Origin: Plotosus lineatus
Taxonomy: Eukaryota; Chordata; Actinopteri; Siluriformes; Plotosidae
Reading direction: 5' to 3'
DNA: 64,000 nucleotides
Assembly: GCA_024760905.1 (NCBI GenBank)
Contig: CM045729.1
Coordinates: 82,463,550-82,527,549, forward strand
The notes under the pieces are model-generated. The model was given only the letters and a program-made list of their open reading frames with translations, had not been told where the DNA came from and searched no databases. Shown piece by piece: positions 1 through 9,866 of this stretch. Each line of letters begins with the position of its first letter. Positions within the stretch are counted from its first letter, which is position 1. A program made the position numbers and the translations under genes.

Positions 1-636
1 GTGTGCCTGGTGAGGATAAGGTCCGACTGGTGGCAGTGACAAGATCTGGGGTGTCTCCGAGACACTTTCGAGTTTCAAGTTTTGCACTTGAAGTATGTAT
101 TTGTGACACACATGATGGCAGCACAGTTCCAACAAACTCTGTCCATTTTCATTTCGCCTGTTTATGCCGAGGTGACGAAGTCAGGAAGGCCAAATGTCAC
201 AGTCGGCACCAACTCTCGCATCGAACACACACACACACACTCGCCCTCCCCCAGCATATATATCCACACTGTATACACACAACCACAATGCCTTACATTG
301 TAAAGTAAATTCCCAAGTAAAAGGGAAAAAGCCGAAAGGAAGACAGTTCTACATCCAGAAAGCTGTTCTGGCTTTGGTCATTCTGCTCTTGATATCCTCG
401 TCTTCACCACCTTCTTTCGTGACAATCCTGCACGGGTCGGAAAATTTGTCAATGTCCCAAAGGTTATCGTCTCAAAGGGTCATGGAGTTCGGGTTGGGGA
501 AGTTCAGAGCCAGTTCTTCAGTTTTCGCTGTGTTGACTCTTTCTCCCTCCTGAGATGCAAACGATGTAAGCCTGTCCGTCTTCTCTTGGAGGAAGTAATA
601 TGCGTAAACAAGATCGAAAAGGGGTTAAAACATTTA
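1..636 (-). mobile_element. LINE-derived left inverted arm (families D and C fragments)
   Basis: On the minus strand this stretch is the near-identical counterpart of 45,540-46,166. Its 340-586 part encodes, when read against the right arm, the reverse transcriptase C-terminal segment of a non-LTR element (family D, with a VTKEGGEDEDIKSR-type stretch). Its 1-310 part matches the 58.0-58.5 kb region, with a cysteine-containing peptide and a short (CA)n at 226-241. No frame is open over the whole length, and the several overlapping short frames are not convincing genes. The sequence runs off the left edge of the window, so the element boundary is unknown. It meets retroviral leader sequence at about 636. 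Confidence 0.6.
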
Positions 637-715
637 TTCTAAAGAAGGGGATAACAGACGCTCAGATACTGCTAACCAGGTGATCAAACACATCTTGTCT
701 TCCCTGATCAGGAGT

Positions 716-733
716 ATCTCGTCGGGGTCACCA
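716..733 (-). promoter_or_regulatory. Retroviral primer binding site (tRNA-Trp type, one mismatch)
   Basis: The minus strand reads TGGTGACCCCGACGAGAT, one base away from the perfect tRNA-Trp site seen at 8,242-8,259. It lies three bases from the end of the LTR at 737-1,157, on the LTR's downstream side. A 3' LTR should not have a primer site there, so this LTR also acted as the 5' LTR of a second, now truncated provirus. Confidence 0.8.
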
Positions 734-736
734 GAT

Positions 737-1157
737 TGTCAGAACTCTCCGTGGAGGAAGCTCTTCGGTAAACCTGCACGATCTTGGATTCCTGCATCTC
801 AACGTCGAGGAGTACTCCGGGAGCAACAGACAACGAACAACACGAGTGAAATCAGTCTGGTTTATTCATTGGAAGCTCATCGAACACATGCAGTGTCAGC
901 TTATTTATACAAAGGAATGTGCGTGTAATAATTGCGTGTTCACAAAAGCATTAACATATATATGTTTGTGCCCTGCCAACACTTATAATTCCATTTCAAA
1001 GCAATTTCTCTTTGTTATATTGTTACTTTCCGAATCCCACACCCTAACCGAAACTCGCGTACGTCACAATTCCAAGAAGAACAGGAAGCTTTAGATACAC
1101 AGAAGTTACAATACACACATAGTTGCTTCTCATTTATCCTATCAAGTGATTCCATCA
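737..1157 (-). repeat. ERV LTR (3' LTR of ERV-1, shared with a truncated neighbour)
   Basis: About 421 bp. On the minus strand it starts TGATGGAATC just after a purine-rich tract (aaaaacagggg, near 1,160-1,172) and ends TTCTGACA next to the primer site. It contains TATAAATAAGC (near 889-908, minus strand) and, about 40 bases downstream, AATAAACC as the likely polyadenylation signal. A core matching the other LTRs (cacacgagtgaaatcagtctggtt type) is present. It is shorter than the 588-bp and 541-bp LTRs elsewhere in the window. The same LTR recurs in inverted orientation at 45,206-45,430, there lacking most of U3. Confidence 0.85.
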
Positions 1158-2470
1158 ATCCCCTGTTTTTATACTATGAAATTTGTATAAATTCTGGAGC
1201 CCTCTCTTTCTTGTGGCATTCCAGAGGTGGGTTTTTTTTCGTGTGGAATGTTGGACACTATAGGGAAGAAACCAGGCCGTGGTTGCGCCGAGGCTGGTGC
1301 TTGAAGGGCAGGCAGAGCCCCATCGCCCATGGCCCACGTACCTCGGGGCTCCGGTAGCCTTCCGGTCCAGATGTATCCAAGCACTCCACACACGACGTAT
1401 TCTTGGGTCCATAGCCATCGCAGGATGTATCCACACGACGTATTCTTGGGTCCATCGTCATCGACAGAGGCGGAGGGCAGGCGGGTATTCGATTCATCAA
1501 ACACCTAAAAATTTAGGGTCCAAACACGCAAACCAACAACAAACATACACATCCGGGAACAAGCATGGTTAAATACGGGGTAAACATGCCGAAAAGAGAG
1601 TGGAGGAATCCCCAGCCAGAGTTTGGACTTTCGTCGTGTCGCAGTTCGTCCGCTACGTCACGCATTTTTTTGTAAAGCCTGAGATATATTGCCTCCCAGG
1701 TGAGTCATTCGGTGGGATGTAGGTACAGCAGTATTATAAGAACGCTCTTATAAGAACGCAGACCCCACCTTCCTTTGCGAGCAGTGCGTCAAGTGCCATA
1801 CGATTCTGGGTGGCCACAAGCCTCAGGGCCGTCAGTTCCTGTTTGATTCTGTCGACGGCTCGGATGGTGTTGTTTACAAACACAGCGAGCCTTTAGTGAA
1901 CCTTATTCAGTTGTCGGCGAATATTACCCACACCAAAGTTTGGGAACAGGATTTCCGCAAATCTCGTGCCCTCACTTACCAATTGGTGCTCGGCGAATTG
2001 GGCACCTCAAGATCATTAAAGGTTGACGTGGAGCGTTTCCGACGAGCTAAGGAAGGAAACTGTTTGGAGAAAAGGGTGAGGGATGTTTCAATCAGGACGA
2101 GCGCACTCTCGCTGTAGTTTCGGAAGATACAACCACAGTTGACCATTGCCACAATCCCAATACCAATCAGGAATCCATAAAGGTCGTTCCTGATTGAACG
2201 TTGTCCTCCCTGCGCATTCAATTGCTAAATTAATGGTGTGATTACATCTAACCGGATCTAATCCTTGTTCCGAGTGAGATGTTTGATTGCCTTGGAATTC
2301 AACGCATTGTTCTGCACCATCTGTGTCCGTTGTACAGTCATTCTGTGCCTCCCGATGAGGTTCTGTGCTATTACCTGTGTTATTTTCTGGATGACGGTAA
2401 TGTGTGGAACCCGGGACCACGCATCACAGCTCGATTAAGAGCAGGGCATAAGAGGTATACATAACTTGGA
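1158..2470 (-). pseudogene. env: ERV-1 env remnant (SU C-terminus and TM subunit)
   Basis: Read leftward from about 2,440. The SU C-terminal part contains a WYWDCGNGQLWLYLP stretch (about 2,088-2,170), typical of the end of SU in gamma-type envelopes. A dibasic cleavage-like RRKR follows near 2,040. Next comes the TM ectodomain with a heptad-like helix (NNTIRAVDRIKQEL, near 1,850-1,900) and the immunosuppressive-domain/CX6CC region (about 1,740-1,810), here disturbed by a local duplication. The anchor and cytoplasmic tail lie at 1,165-1,620. There are several frame changes and an in-frame stop near 1,893. The SU N-terminal half is absent because of a deletion before 2,470. It cannot make a full envelope protein. 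Confidence 0.75.
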
Positions 2471-2586
2471 TTTTAAATGGGCGTTATCCGACCCGTGTGC
2501 GAGAGGATGTGGTGGTGATACTTAGGTATATGGATCAGGTCAAGACGAGTAAGTCATTCACCCCAGAAGAGCTGGTATCTCGAGAC

Positions 2587-2607
2587 CTGAAAGAGAGGTA
2601 AATAAGG
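2587..2607 (-). promoter_or_regulatory. Candidate env splice acceptor
   Basis: On the minus strand a pyrimidine-rich run ends in tctctttcag between the end of pol and the env remnant. Position and sequence suit the 3' splice site for a spliced env mRNA, pairing with the donor next to the primer site. The assignment is positional; no transcript evidence is available. Confidence 0.35.
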
Positions 2608-2635
2608 ACAAAAATTTCACAAATACAAAGTGTAC

Positions 2636-3720
2636 TTAATACATCATTTTCTTCAGTCTGGTAGCATGGATCCACTGTAGAAAGAGGTCAGTTCGTACGG
2701 CGGTATGAGTAACAGCGAGTATCTCGGTGGGCTCACTGTAAGGGGTGTCGCTCAAAGGGGAATTTAGTTTCGCAAATTTTTTGACCAGCACCTTGTCTCC
2801 TACCTTGAAGGCATGAGTGCTTGCATCGGCCGGGACCGAAGTATTCTGATTAGTGCGTTCCCAATAGTCGTTTAGGACCTTAACAAGGCCCACGGCATAC
2901 TCGCTCATGTGTATATCTAAATCTTCCGTCCCCAAAGCCTGCTTTCCCTTCCTCCAAGGAGCGGGAAAGGGTCTCCCCATTACTACTTCGTAAGGAGATA
3001 GATTCCCTAAGGCCACCTGCGAGGTCATTCGCAGATCCGCCAAAACCACGGGTAGTACTGAAACCCAATTTCTTGATCCAGTGGCGTGCATTGCCTTCCG
3101 TAATTTCCCTTTAATTGTTCTGTTTGTTCGTTCCACTATTCCGAAGGACTGAGGGTGATATATGGGACATGGAAACGCCAATTGATCTTTAGTTCTTGGG
3201 CCAACAGTTGAGTGACTTTTGAGGTGAATGGTGTGCCTTTGTCCGAATCAATTCCCAACGGGAGGCCATATCTGGGAATAATTTCCTGTGATAATTTTTG
3301 AACCACTACTCGGGCGTTTTCGTTCCCACATGGGAAAGCTTCGACCCACCCGGAAAATTTATCCACGATAACCAATAGATATTTAAAGGGGCCCTGCCGG
3401 GGCATGTGAGTAAAGTCTATCTGCCACTCCTGGAAGGGAGTATCTGGTTTCGGCAGATGCTGATGTGATGCGTGTGGTTTGGACACATTGTTCTGTGCAC
3501 AAATCAGGCATTTGTCCAGAATGCTGCGTACCGTAGAGGCTAGTTGTCGTATACAAAAATCTTTTTCCATATCTGTCACCACCCCTCTTCGACCGCGATG
3601 TGTAGGCCCGTGAAACTCGCGGACGAGGAAAGGAAGACAGTGCGTGGGCAGACATAAGCGACCGGTCGAATCGAGTAGAATACCGTCCCCCGACGGCTGA
3701 GAGCCATGCAAAGACCAAAA
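2636..3720 (-). pseudogene. pol: ERV-1 integrase
   Basis: Integrase inserts viral cDNA into host DNA. Reading leftward: the zinc-binding N-terminus has FHGPTH (H-x3-H) near 3,610 and CLIC (C-x2-C) near 3,510. The catalytic core has its first Asp in WQIDFTHMP (near 3,415) and second in GIDSDKG (near 3,250). The catalytic Glu lies in GIVERTNR (near 3,135), with 35 residues between the second Asp and the Glu as in DD35E enzymes. A 2-base (AT) insertion near 3,160, absent from ERV-2, shifts the frame just before the Glu and splits the gene into two overlapping frames. The C-terminal domain is intact after the shift, ending at 2,636. Confidence 0.9.
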
Positions 3721-5660
3721 ATCAGTGTCCTCTGTAGACGCTGAGGATTGAAGGGATTTCAGATCCAAGTCAGGGAGGAGGGCGCTAAGCATGTGTGAGG
3801 TTGACACGAGCGCGGGCTGCAGGAACGGCGGCATGGAGCCGAGCAAGGCAGCCTGTTTAGCTGTGCGGTCAGCCAAAGAGTTACCTCTTGCCTCATGAGT
3901 GTGGTCAGAGGAATGACCGTGGGTCTTTACGATTGCTAAACGGAGCGGGAGATTGCAGGACACAATAAGATCTTGGACTAAGGTGGAATGTGAAATGTGC
4001 TTACCGTCAGCACTAGTGAAACCACGAGATTGCCAGATACGGCCGAAATCGTGCGCCACCCCGAAAGCGTAACGAGAGTCAGTGTATCTCGTAACATCCT
4101 GGTCGGAAGCGAGAATTCATGCCCGAGTGAGCGCGTATAACTCCGCTGCTTGGGCGGAATTAAAGGGGAGCGAGTACGCTTCCAAAACTTGGTCCGGTAA
4201 GGAACATACCGCGTAGCCGCAGAGGAAAACTCTGTCGGAGGGTTTCGAGCATGACCCTTCTACAAACAGGGAGAGACCTGTGGAGAGAGGCGTGGATAAT
4301 AAGTCGGACCTAATACTGGTGTCATGGACAATGGTGTCCATGCAGTCATGTTCCAACGGTTCGCAGTCATCCTGAGTATTAAGCAGGCGCTGTAGGGCCT
4401 GGGCCACGTTATCGAGGGAAGAGGAACAAGAGATGGTTAGATTATCAGTAGCACAAAGGATGGCCTCGTAACCTGAGCGACGTTGAGAAGACATGTGTTG
4501 TGTGGACAGAGTATTAAGGATATGCCTAACCTGATGGCTGGTGTGTCAAACGAGTGGATGGGAGAGCACTATTTTTTCTGCTTCGAGAACTAACACCGCA
4601 CTGGCAGCGACAGCGCGAAGGCAAGCAGGTAAACCCTGAGCTACAGTATCTAGAGTTTTGGAGAGGAAAGCACAGGGTCTCAGTCCCCCCCCGTGGTTCT
4701 GAGCCAAAACCCCAGAAGCCGTGCCGGCCTGGTGCGCGACATAGAGGTGAAAGGGTTTGGTGTAGTCCGGGAGCCCGAGAGCCGGCGCGGAGCATAGGGC
4801 CGACTTCAGGGCTTTGAACGCGTCCAGCATGTCCTCAGTCCAGACCAAGGGTTGGTGGAGAGGGTCAGTGTGAGCAACGGCAGAGCGTAAACGTTTGTCA
4901 TAAAAGGAACAGTCCGGGATCCATTGGCGGCAGTAGTTAATGAGGCCCAGGAAAGCAAGGAGCGCCTGTTTTGTGGCAGGCTTCTGAGTGTATCATCTTG
5001 ACGCGATCCTGAGTAAGGCATTTTGTCCCGTGAGAGAGTTCGTAGCCCAGGTATATGACAGTCAGTAGGCAAAACTGTAGCTTGGGCTTTGAAACCTTGA
5101 AACCCTTTTTTTTCCAGTAACAGGAGCAGTTAAACGGTTGCATCCAGACACAGTTCATAAGTTAGGCCGGACACCAGGATGTCGTCGGCGTAGGAGTGGG
5201 CACAGGAACCCACGGGAACGTCGAGAGACCCCAGTGCATCCCTAACCACAGCCGAGAAAACAGCAGGAGAGTCTATGAACCCTTGAGGTAATCTAGTCCA
5301 CGTGTACTGTCGCTGCCGGTGTGTGAAAGCGAAGAGGGGCTGTGTGTTGGGCTCAACAGGGATACTAAAAAACGCCAAGCACGGGTCAATCACGGAGAAA
5401 TGGGTATGATCGCAAGGAATGGAAGCCATAATAGAGGGCACGTCTGGGACGACCGGCGAGACTGGGATGATGAGCTCATTAATTTTTCTGAGGTCCTGGG
5501 TTAGGCGCCAAGAACCGTCCGGCTTGGGAACCGGGTTCACAGGAGTGTTATAAGGGCTTGTGCACTGCACGATGATACCCTGTTCCAGAAGAGAAGCCAA
5601 AATGGTGTCGATACCCAACATTTTTTGAGTCGATAAGGGGTATTGTCGGATGTACACGGG
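3721..5660 (-). pseudogene. pol: ERV-1 reverse transcriptase and RNase H
   Basis: The polymerase part shows VPKPDGSWR, then FSVIDPCLAFF (first catalytic Asp region), TRLPQG, and SYADDILVSG with the YADD box at 5,181-5,192. These lie in one open frame that continues from protease (5,130-6,062). Frameshifts follow near 5,130-5,160 and 4,990-5,070. The thumb/connection segment (4,546-4,848) is open. RNase H at about 4,330-3,850 has AELYAL and NSLADR, but its first catalytic Asp is replaced (FVEGSCS, where the plus-strand copies have FVDGSCS), and a TGA at 4,117-4,119 interrupts it. Clearly a defective retroviral polymerase. Confidence 0.9.
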
Positions 5661-6259
5661 CGAAATGTGCTTCACGGTAGCTTCATACGGGACGCAGTCC
5701 ACACAACCCACGTCATTCTTATGTTCTGCCCAAAGATTGGTGGGCAACGTGTCGAGTACAGGGGGCGAGGTGGAACTCGCCACGCACGCCGAATTAACGT
5801 TAAAAGGCAAGGGCTGCGCTTGCAATGACAACAGAGAAACAGAGGAGGTGTTGCACGTTTGAATGGTCATGCTCGAGCCCTGGAAAGAGATTTGAAACCC
5901 CAGAATGCTCATGAGATCGCGGCCCAGCAAATTAAAAGGGCATTCGGACATATATACAAAGAAGTAGGATATTTGCAATGTATCAAGCGTAGGGTCATCA
6001 GGAAAACATAACAGAAGGGGCGGCGTATATGGGGAGGAGAAGGGAACCCCATCTATACCCACAGAGCTGGTAGACCTGGAGGAGACAGCACCCTGATAGT
6101 CCCTGCCTGGGAGGATGGGGTCGCACCACTATCGATAACAAAAAGATATTCTACCCCTTCTAGAACAACAGGAAGGAGGGGCAGATTCTCATTGCAGGGC
6201 GAGTTAAACACTAGGTGCATTAAGCTACAGGTCACGGGGTCCCTACTCCGCGGGCATCC
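5661..6259 (-). pseudogene. pro: ERV-1 protease
   Basis: Retroviral aspartic protease, which matures Gag and Pol. The active-site motif VIDSGAT is at about 6,120-6,140. The C-terminal NLLGRDLMSILG motif typical of retropepsins is near 5,900-5,940. The coding frame follows gag directly across the amber codon at 6,260-6,262. A frame change at about 6,055-6,110, between the catalytic and C-terminal halves, breaks the protein relative to the plus-strand copy at 42,304-42,918, which is open through the same region. A long linker leads into reverse transcriptase. Confidence 0.85.
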
Positions 6260-7916
6260 CTATTCTTGCTCCCGCGGGTATGGCCGTGTTGGCGATGTGC
6301 CTGCGGAATCTGAGTGGGGGCGAGATGGGTTGTCTCCCTGGTAGGTCCGAGCGGCAGAATTGTCTCTCTGTCTCTTTCTACACTCTTTTTTCCAATGCCC
6401 TTCTATACCACAATAATGACACTTTCCGGTCTTTCTATACGAATCCCTTCCTCTATTCTTATCACGAGGGCCCTGGAGGGCCATCGCCAGCAGAATCCTA
6501 TTCTTCACATTCAATAGTCCATCTGATTCTAACATACAAACCCTTTCTCCGGCAGTTCTAACGATGAGACGTTGACGATCTGTGAAATGCGGTTTAAGTG
6601 CGCTCTGGACCTCTGGGAGACAATTACTTAAAAAACTGGACACGAACATAGAATTTGCCTCTTCGCATGCGAAGATCAAATCCTCCTACATGACGCCAAG
6701 TTTCAGTAAAGCGATTCCAAAATACCGAAGTTAGTTCGCCCCGCTTCTGCTTACAATTAGTTACGTGTGAAAGATCGCAAGCTCCCTCCCATCGGGAGAC
6801 TAGATAAGCCGTAAATTGCGCGCGCAAAGTTTTTAATGCATCGGGATTATCTCTCCAATAGAGCGAGGAACGATAATGAGTCTGACGACGCCCCTCTTCC
6901 CCCCTTTCCTCTTCTATTTTTTCGTTAGTCACCTCATCGTTTCTGGGGTCCAAGCAGGGGACATTCTGGAGGATCACAGCCTCATTGTATGCTTCCTTTA
7001 GGGTAGACTGCAGGATAAAGCGATAGTCCCCTCCCTTAGTTGGCAATACCTAGTGGACCGTATAAGCATATCTACGTAGGCCAGGGGTGTGTCCAAGCCA
7101 GGGAGCATGGAGATAATGTCTTTGAGTGCAGCCACGGACGGTGGTTCCACAACGATACCCCTTCCCCTATTTTGCCATATACAAGCTACATTCTTCACTG
7201 CTCTAGGTTTAGGTGGCTTCGAGAAAGGAGGAGGATCGGGCTGAGAGCAGTCCGAATCCTCATCCCCCGATGTATCTTCAGAGTCTTCCTCATTCACTGG
7301 CGGAGGCGAGGAGGGAATCACAACCTTGGGTCTTTGTTTTGATTTAATTTTAGGTCGCGCTCCGGCTCCGGGGGTTTCCTCCTTCGGCAGCGAGCAGGGT
7401 TGGGTATAAGGCGGGAACCTTCGCTGGCTTAGGGTCAGCGGGGGTTAGCGGGACTATATCCCCCGATCCTACTGGATAGGGTGGGGGAGCCGACGGGGGA
7501 GTTACGGGGGACACAGTTTGTACACAGCAAGCTGGACTTTTGGTATTTTTTCCTTTTCCCTTTTCTTTACTCATTAATATAGGTTTGGGGACACTCTGAG
7601 TCACCTTCTTGGGCTCGAAGAGCTTTTTAAGTTGTAACCAATATGAGCGCATCTCATACCATTTTACATAAGCCTCCTTCATGTATTCATAATCCCAGGA
7701 GGGGTTGCCCAATCCATCATAAATCATGCGATGCGCGGATGTCAGAAATCCTGCATCAAAAGTCCCATTTCTAGGAAAGTTTGGCACTTGGTCGAGTCCC
7801 TCCGTCCATCCGGCTAGATTACTAAGCCATGGTTCAGTATAATAAGCAAGACCACATTTATTCATCCATTCCTTGGGGGTTTTCCCGGGATTAGGCTTTG
7901 GGTAGGAATTTCCCAT
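6260..7916 (-). pseudogene. gag: ERV-1 gag
   Basis: Structural polyprotein. The start at 7,916 gives MGNS, a myristoylation-type N-terminus, and matches the start of the plus-strand copy at 40,783. The matrix part is open for 188 codons and ends with a proline-rich segment carrying the PPPY late-domain motif at 7,476-7,487. An acidic/proline-rich linker (about 7,320-7,180) and capsid (about 7,050-6,650) follow. Nucleocapsid has one CCHC knuckle, C-HY-C-GIEG-H-WKKE-C (about 6,380-6,424). Frame changes near 7,340, 7,020 and 6,660 split the gene into four pieces. It terminates in TAG at 6,260-6,262 with the protease frame continuing in register. Confidence 0.9.
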
Positions 7917-8241
7917 TGTTTACCCTCTAACAACAAAACAACAACAACAAAAAAAAAATACGTTGGCATACAGGAATACAGGGGAACCTTCTTTTTTCTT
8001 TCTTTCGTTTTTTTTTTTTTTTTTTTGGGGGGGGGGGGTTGTATTTGTATAGCGCTCTTCCCAGTTATAGCAACTGAGGATAACCGTCCCAGTTATAGCA
8101 ACTGAGGATAACCGTCCCAGTTATAGCAACTGAGGATAACCGTCCCTTCTAGAGAAGGGGATAAACCGTCCCTTATAAAAAGGGGATAACAGACGCTCAA
8201 ATACTGCTAACAAACAAATCTTGTCTTACCTGATCAGGAGT
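7917..8241 (-). promoter_or_regulatory. ERV-1 leader with tandem hairpin repeats and splice donor
   Basis: Between the primer site and gag lie three near-perfect 28-bp repeats (8,059-8,142, unit cccagttatagcaactgagg plus ataaccgt). Two ~26-bp relatives of hairpin form (cccttctagagaagggg and cccttataaaaagggg) follow. Similar arrays occur in the other two leaders. A splice donor of form CAG/GTAAGA lies next to the primer site (8,225-8,237). A T-run and G-run at 8,010-8,038 look like a later homopolymer expansion. Position suits packaging or dimerisation signals, which is inference. Confidence 0.65.
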
Positions 8242-8259
8242 ATCACGTCGGGGTCACCA
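8242..8259 (-). promoter_or_regulatory. Primer binding site, tRNA-Trp
   Basis: The minus strand reads TGGTGACCCCGACGTGAT, an exact complement to the 3' end of vertebrate tRNA-Trp including CCA. It lies three bases inside the 5' LTR. It is the start point of minus-strand DNA synthesis. Confidence 0.9.
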
Positions 8260-8262
8260 AAT

Positions 8263-8609
8263 TGTTAGAACTTTTCTCCGTGGAAGTTCCTAGTTAAATC
8301 TGCATGACCTGGATTCCTGTATCTCAACGTCTGAGAGCGCTCCGGGAGCAACAGACGAGCAACCACATGAGTGAAATCAGTCTGGTTTATTCATCAGAAG
8401 CTCATCGAACACATGCAGTGTCCGCTTATTTATACAGAGGGATATGCGTGCAAAGCAGTAATTGCATGTTCATAAAGCATTAACATATATGTAACACTTG
8501 GGGATAAAGCATTTCCATATACATGTCTGTGCCCTGAGGCGCTTAACACTTGGCTAATTACATTTCAAAGCATTTCCTCATTGTTATACATTGTTACTTT
8601 CTGAATCCC
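8263..8609 (-). repeat. ERV-1 5' LTR, U3 truncated
   Basis: On the minus strand it ends TTCTAACA next to the primer site. TATAAATAAGC (about 8,430-8,440) and AATAAACC (about 8,385-8,395) mark the promoter TATA box and polyadenylation signal. Homology to the other LTRs stops abruptly at 8,609 (ctgaatccc), where they continue for another 150-250 bp, so the upstream U3 is lost. No target duplication with the other end can be recognised. Confidence 0.85.
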
Positions 8610-9297
8610 GTCACTTTATATAACAATAAAAATATTGATGAAATATTTGAGAACTGAGGATGATGTTCCTGTAATTTCTCTCTTCTACAACCAGATGAAT
8701 GGCATCAAATGTGCTGCTCTGTGAGCTCTTCCCTCTGCTGGTTCCGGTCCATCAGTTTTCAATGGATAATCTATCAATTTAAAGTATAAACATGTTCGGA
8801 AAATATTCACAAGCAAACACAAACACAAGCAAAAGACAATGCAGTAAATAAAAAGTGTAATCTATTTCTTAAGAAATGATGCTGAAACCTTGAAGCTCTG
8901 AAAACGGGTGTTCTGTTCAGAGCAGAGGCCGGATATCCGATTTCCTGAAGAAAAAAATAAGAACCCAAAACATTACAAGCATAAATTTAAAACTCATATT
9001 ACCAAATCCTGTCTCAGTTTGAAGCTCACTCACCACGATAAGGGACAGAAATAATTCAATTAAAAAATAAAAGTACAAATAAAAGAACACATGATCTCAA
9101 ACATAGAGCAATTATCACACCACACATGCAATGTTACCTGAACCAAATATAAATAAAATAATAACATCATAAAAACAGAGATAAAGTACTGATTTAATCA
9201 CATTTAAATTCCCTTGAACTCTAAATCTGAACTGAATCGGAACCTGAATCCCCTCAAACTGTTATGATGTCCTGATATACAGTTTCATTCATCATGA
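8610..9297. other. Unannotated AT-rich stretch
   Basis: No open frame of note, no recognised repeat. AT-rich, with adenine-rich patches. It lies between the truncated ERV-1 LTR and a LINE tail. Confidence 0.5.
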
Positions 9298-9866
9298 CAA
9301 TCATCATCATCATTATCATCATAAACATCATCATCATCATCATCCTCTTAATCTGGGGTCAGGTTAATCAGGGTAGCATCCGAAGTAATTAGGTCCAGAC
9401 CTCCCTCTCCCCAGCGACTTCCTCCAGCTCTTCTGGGGGACATTGGGGTGTTCCCAGAACAGCCGAGGCACATAATCTCTTCAGTGTGTTCTAGGTCGAC
9501 CTCAGGGTCTCTTCCCGGTCACATCAGGGAGACGTTGGGAGGTCATTCTAATCAGATGCCTGAACCACCTCAACTGGCTCCTTTCGATGCGGAGGATCAA
9601 CTGTTCTATTCAAAGCTCCTCCTGGATAGCTGAGCTTTTCACTCTATCTCTAAAGAGAGCGCTCCGTGAAGGAAGCTCATTTTCATCGCTAGTATCCGTG
9701 ATCTTATTCTTTGGGTCACTACCCAAAGCCTGTGATCATCGGTGAGGGTTGGAACATAGTGACTGGTAACTTGAGAGCTTTGCTTTGTTCAGCTCCCTCT
9801 TTACTACGATGGACCGTATAAGTAGCACATTTCAGCAGAGGCCGCAGCGATCTGCCTGTCAAATAG
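9298..9866 (-). mobile_element. LINE-A (Rex3/RTE-like) 5'-truncated copy
   Basis: It begins (minus-strand 3' end) with a (GAT)n/GATGAT-type tail at 9,298-9,347 and continues with sequence parallel to 29,330-29,830 of the fuller LINE-A copy, covering the end of the reverse transcriptase frame and the C-terminal region. The short 3' tandem-repeat tail instead of poly(A) is typical of RTE-clade elements such as Rex3 of fishes. More diverged than the 29.3-32.4 kb copy. Severe 5' truncation is normal for LINE insertions. Confidence 0.75.

Larger units (their letters stand above)
737..8609 (-). mobile_element. ERV-1: near full-length endogenous retrovirus
   Basis: Order on the minus strand: truncated 5' LTR (8,609-8,263), tRNA-Trp primer site, leader with hairpin repeats, gag, in-frame amber codon, protease, reverse transcriptase, RNase H, integrase, env, purine tract and 3' LTR. 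Total about 7.9 kb, slightly short for a provirus with env because most of the SU-coding part of env is missing. Gag has a PPPY motif and a single CCHC knuckle, gag and pro share a frame across TAG, and integrase is DD35E with an H-x3-H/C-x2-C finger. These features together resemble gamma/epsilon-type retroviruses; the tRNA-Trp primer is a separate, unusual trait. At least eight frameshifts and one internal stop make it defective. Confidence 0.9.

Noticed and set aside
4554..4817. Plus-strand frames opposite ERV-1 pol (for example 4,554-4,817 and 5,643-5,862)
   Set aside because: They are antisense shadows of well-recognised pol frames and show no motifs.
8057..8205. CRISPR-like array
   Set aside because: The direct repeats have no unique spacers; they are contiguous leader repeats of a retrovirus in a vertebrate genome.
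737..8609. Replication-competent provirus
   Set aside because: Frameshifts in gag, protease, reverse transcriptase, integrase and env, a stop in RNase H, and a truncated 5' LTR rule this out for the copy as given.
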